Positions 63,970 to 64,000 of a stretch of DNA of 64,000 nucleotides are shown here, piece by piece. The position numbers and the translations under genes are program-made. The stretch covers positions 124,001 to 188,000 of the forward strand of contig CANMFE010000003.1 in the NCBI GenBank assembly GCA_947497085.1, in the 5' to 3' direction. The notes beneath the pieces are model-generated. The model saw only the letters and a program-made list of their open reading frames with translations. It did no database searches and was not told where the DNA came from. The DNA comes from an uncultured Sphingomonadaceae bacterium (GTDB taxonomy: Bacteria; Pseudomonadota; Alphaproteobacteria; Sphingomonadales; Sphingomonadaceae). Position 1 is the first letter of the stretch. Each line of letters begins with the position of its first letter.

Positions 63970-64000
63970 ATGTTACCCAAAAAACTCACCCGTGCGCTGC
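63970..64000 (+). CDS. Start of an unidentified gene (truncated by window end)
   Basis: ATG at 63970 after AGGAGAGG; ten codons visible (MLPKKLTRAL), a Lys/Arg start that could open a signal peptide. A promoter lies upstream and a TonB-type gene is divergent. Nothing more can be said. Confidence 0.6.
   Translation, partial: MLPKKLTRAL

Overview
The window looks like chromosomal DNA of an alphaproteobacterium, most likely order Sphingomonadales. The grounds are family content (UPF0262, TIGR02300/FYDLN-acid protein, DUF2849-cysI-DUF934-cysH, rpsA followed by ihfB, an RsuA/RluE-type pseudouridine synthase, many Tat-exported and TonB-linked envelope proteins) and moderately high G+C with alphaproteobacterial codon use. 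I assign it from gene families, not from a database match. I see no prophage, integrase, transposase or CRISPR array; nearly all of it is compact, operon-organised core or near-core sequence.

Layout. 1-7 kb: partial aquaporin, Sua5-type tRNA threonylcarbamoylation enzyme, acyl-CoA dehydrogenase, sugar dehydrogenase-like membrane protein, M13 peptidase. 7.2-10.4 kb (minus strand): a formaldehyde-oxidation operon, adhC - VOC protein - purU - fghA, whose enzymes all end at formate. 10.6-16.6 kb: PhoX-like Tat protein, DUF2189 membrane protein, RluE-like enzyme, RoxA-type ribosomal oxygenase, M1 peptidase. 16.8-20.4 kb: copper operon copA-copB-DUF4396 facing csoR across a clear CsoR-type operator. 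20.4-26.3 kb: Lrp regulator facing cysK, then cobA-DUF2849-cysI-DUF934-cysH for sulfate assimilation, interrupted by two REP-type inverted-repeat doublets. 26.3-34 kb: dnaB, UPF0262, GH25 lysozyme, cytidine and dCTP deaminases, saccharopine-dehydrogenase-like enzyme, a phospholipase C-type phosphoesterase and a LysR regulator. 34.4-40.2 kb: a decayed tRNA-Ala copy next to an intact tRNA-Ala, FYDLN protein, aroA-DUF-cmk, rpsA, ihfB, tRNA-Leu.

40.2-60.5 kb is the most interesting part. A small TPR protein, a beta-helix-like lipoprotein with its TonB-dependent receptor, and a long operon gspCDEFG-LMN / thiolase-like / phoD / DUF188 / ABC-F each have a PhoB-box-like 7-4-7 direct repeat upstream. 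Together with phoD inside the secretion operon this suggests a phosphate-starvation secretion and uptake module. The type II secretion cluster lacks minor pseudopilin genes gspH, I, J and K. This resembles what I recall of the phosphate-regulated, T2SS-secreted lipoprotein system of Caulobacter, but the architecture here is reduced.

60.5-64 kb: nhaA, a small DUF465/YdcH protein, an OxyR-like regulator that lacks the peroxide-sensing cysteine, a TonB-type protein, and the start of a gene that runs off the end.
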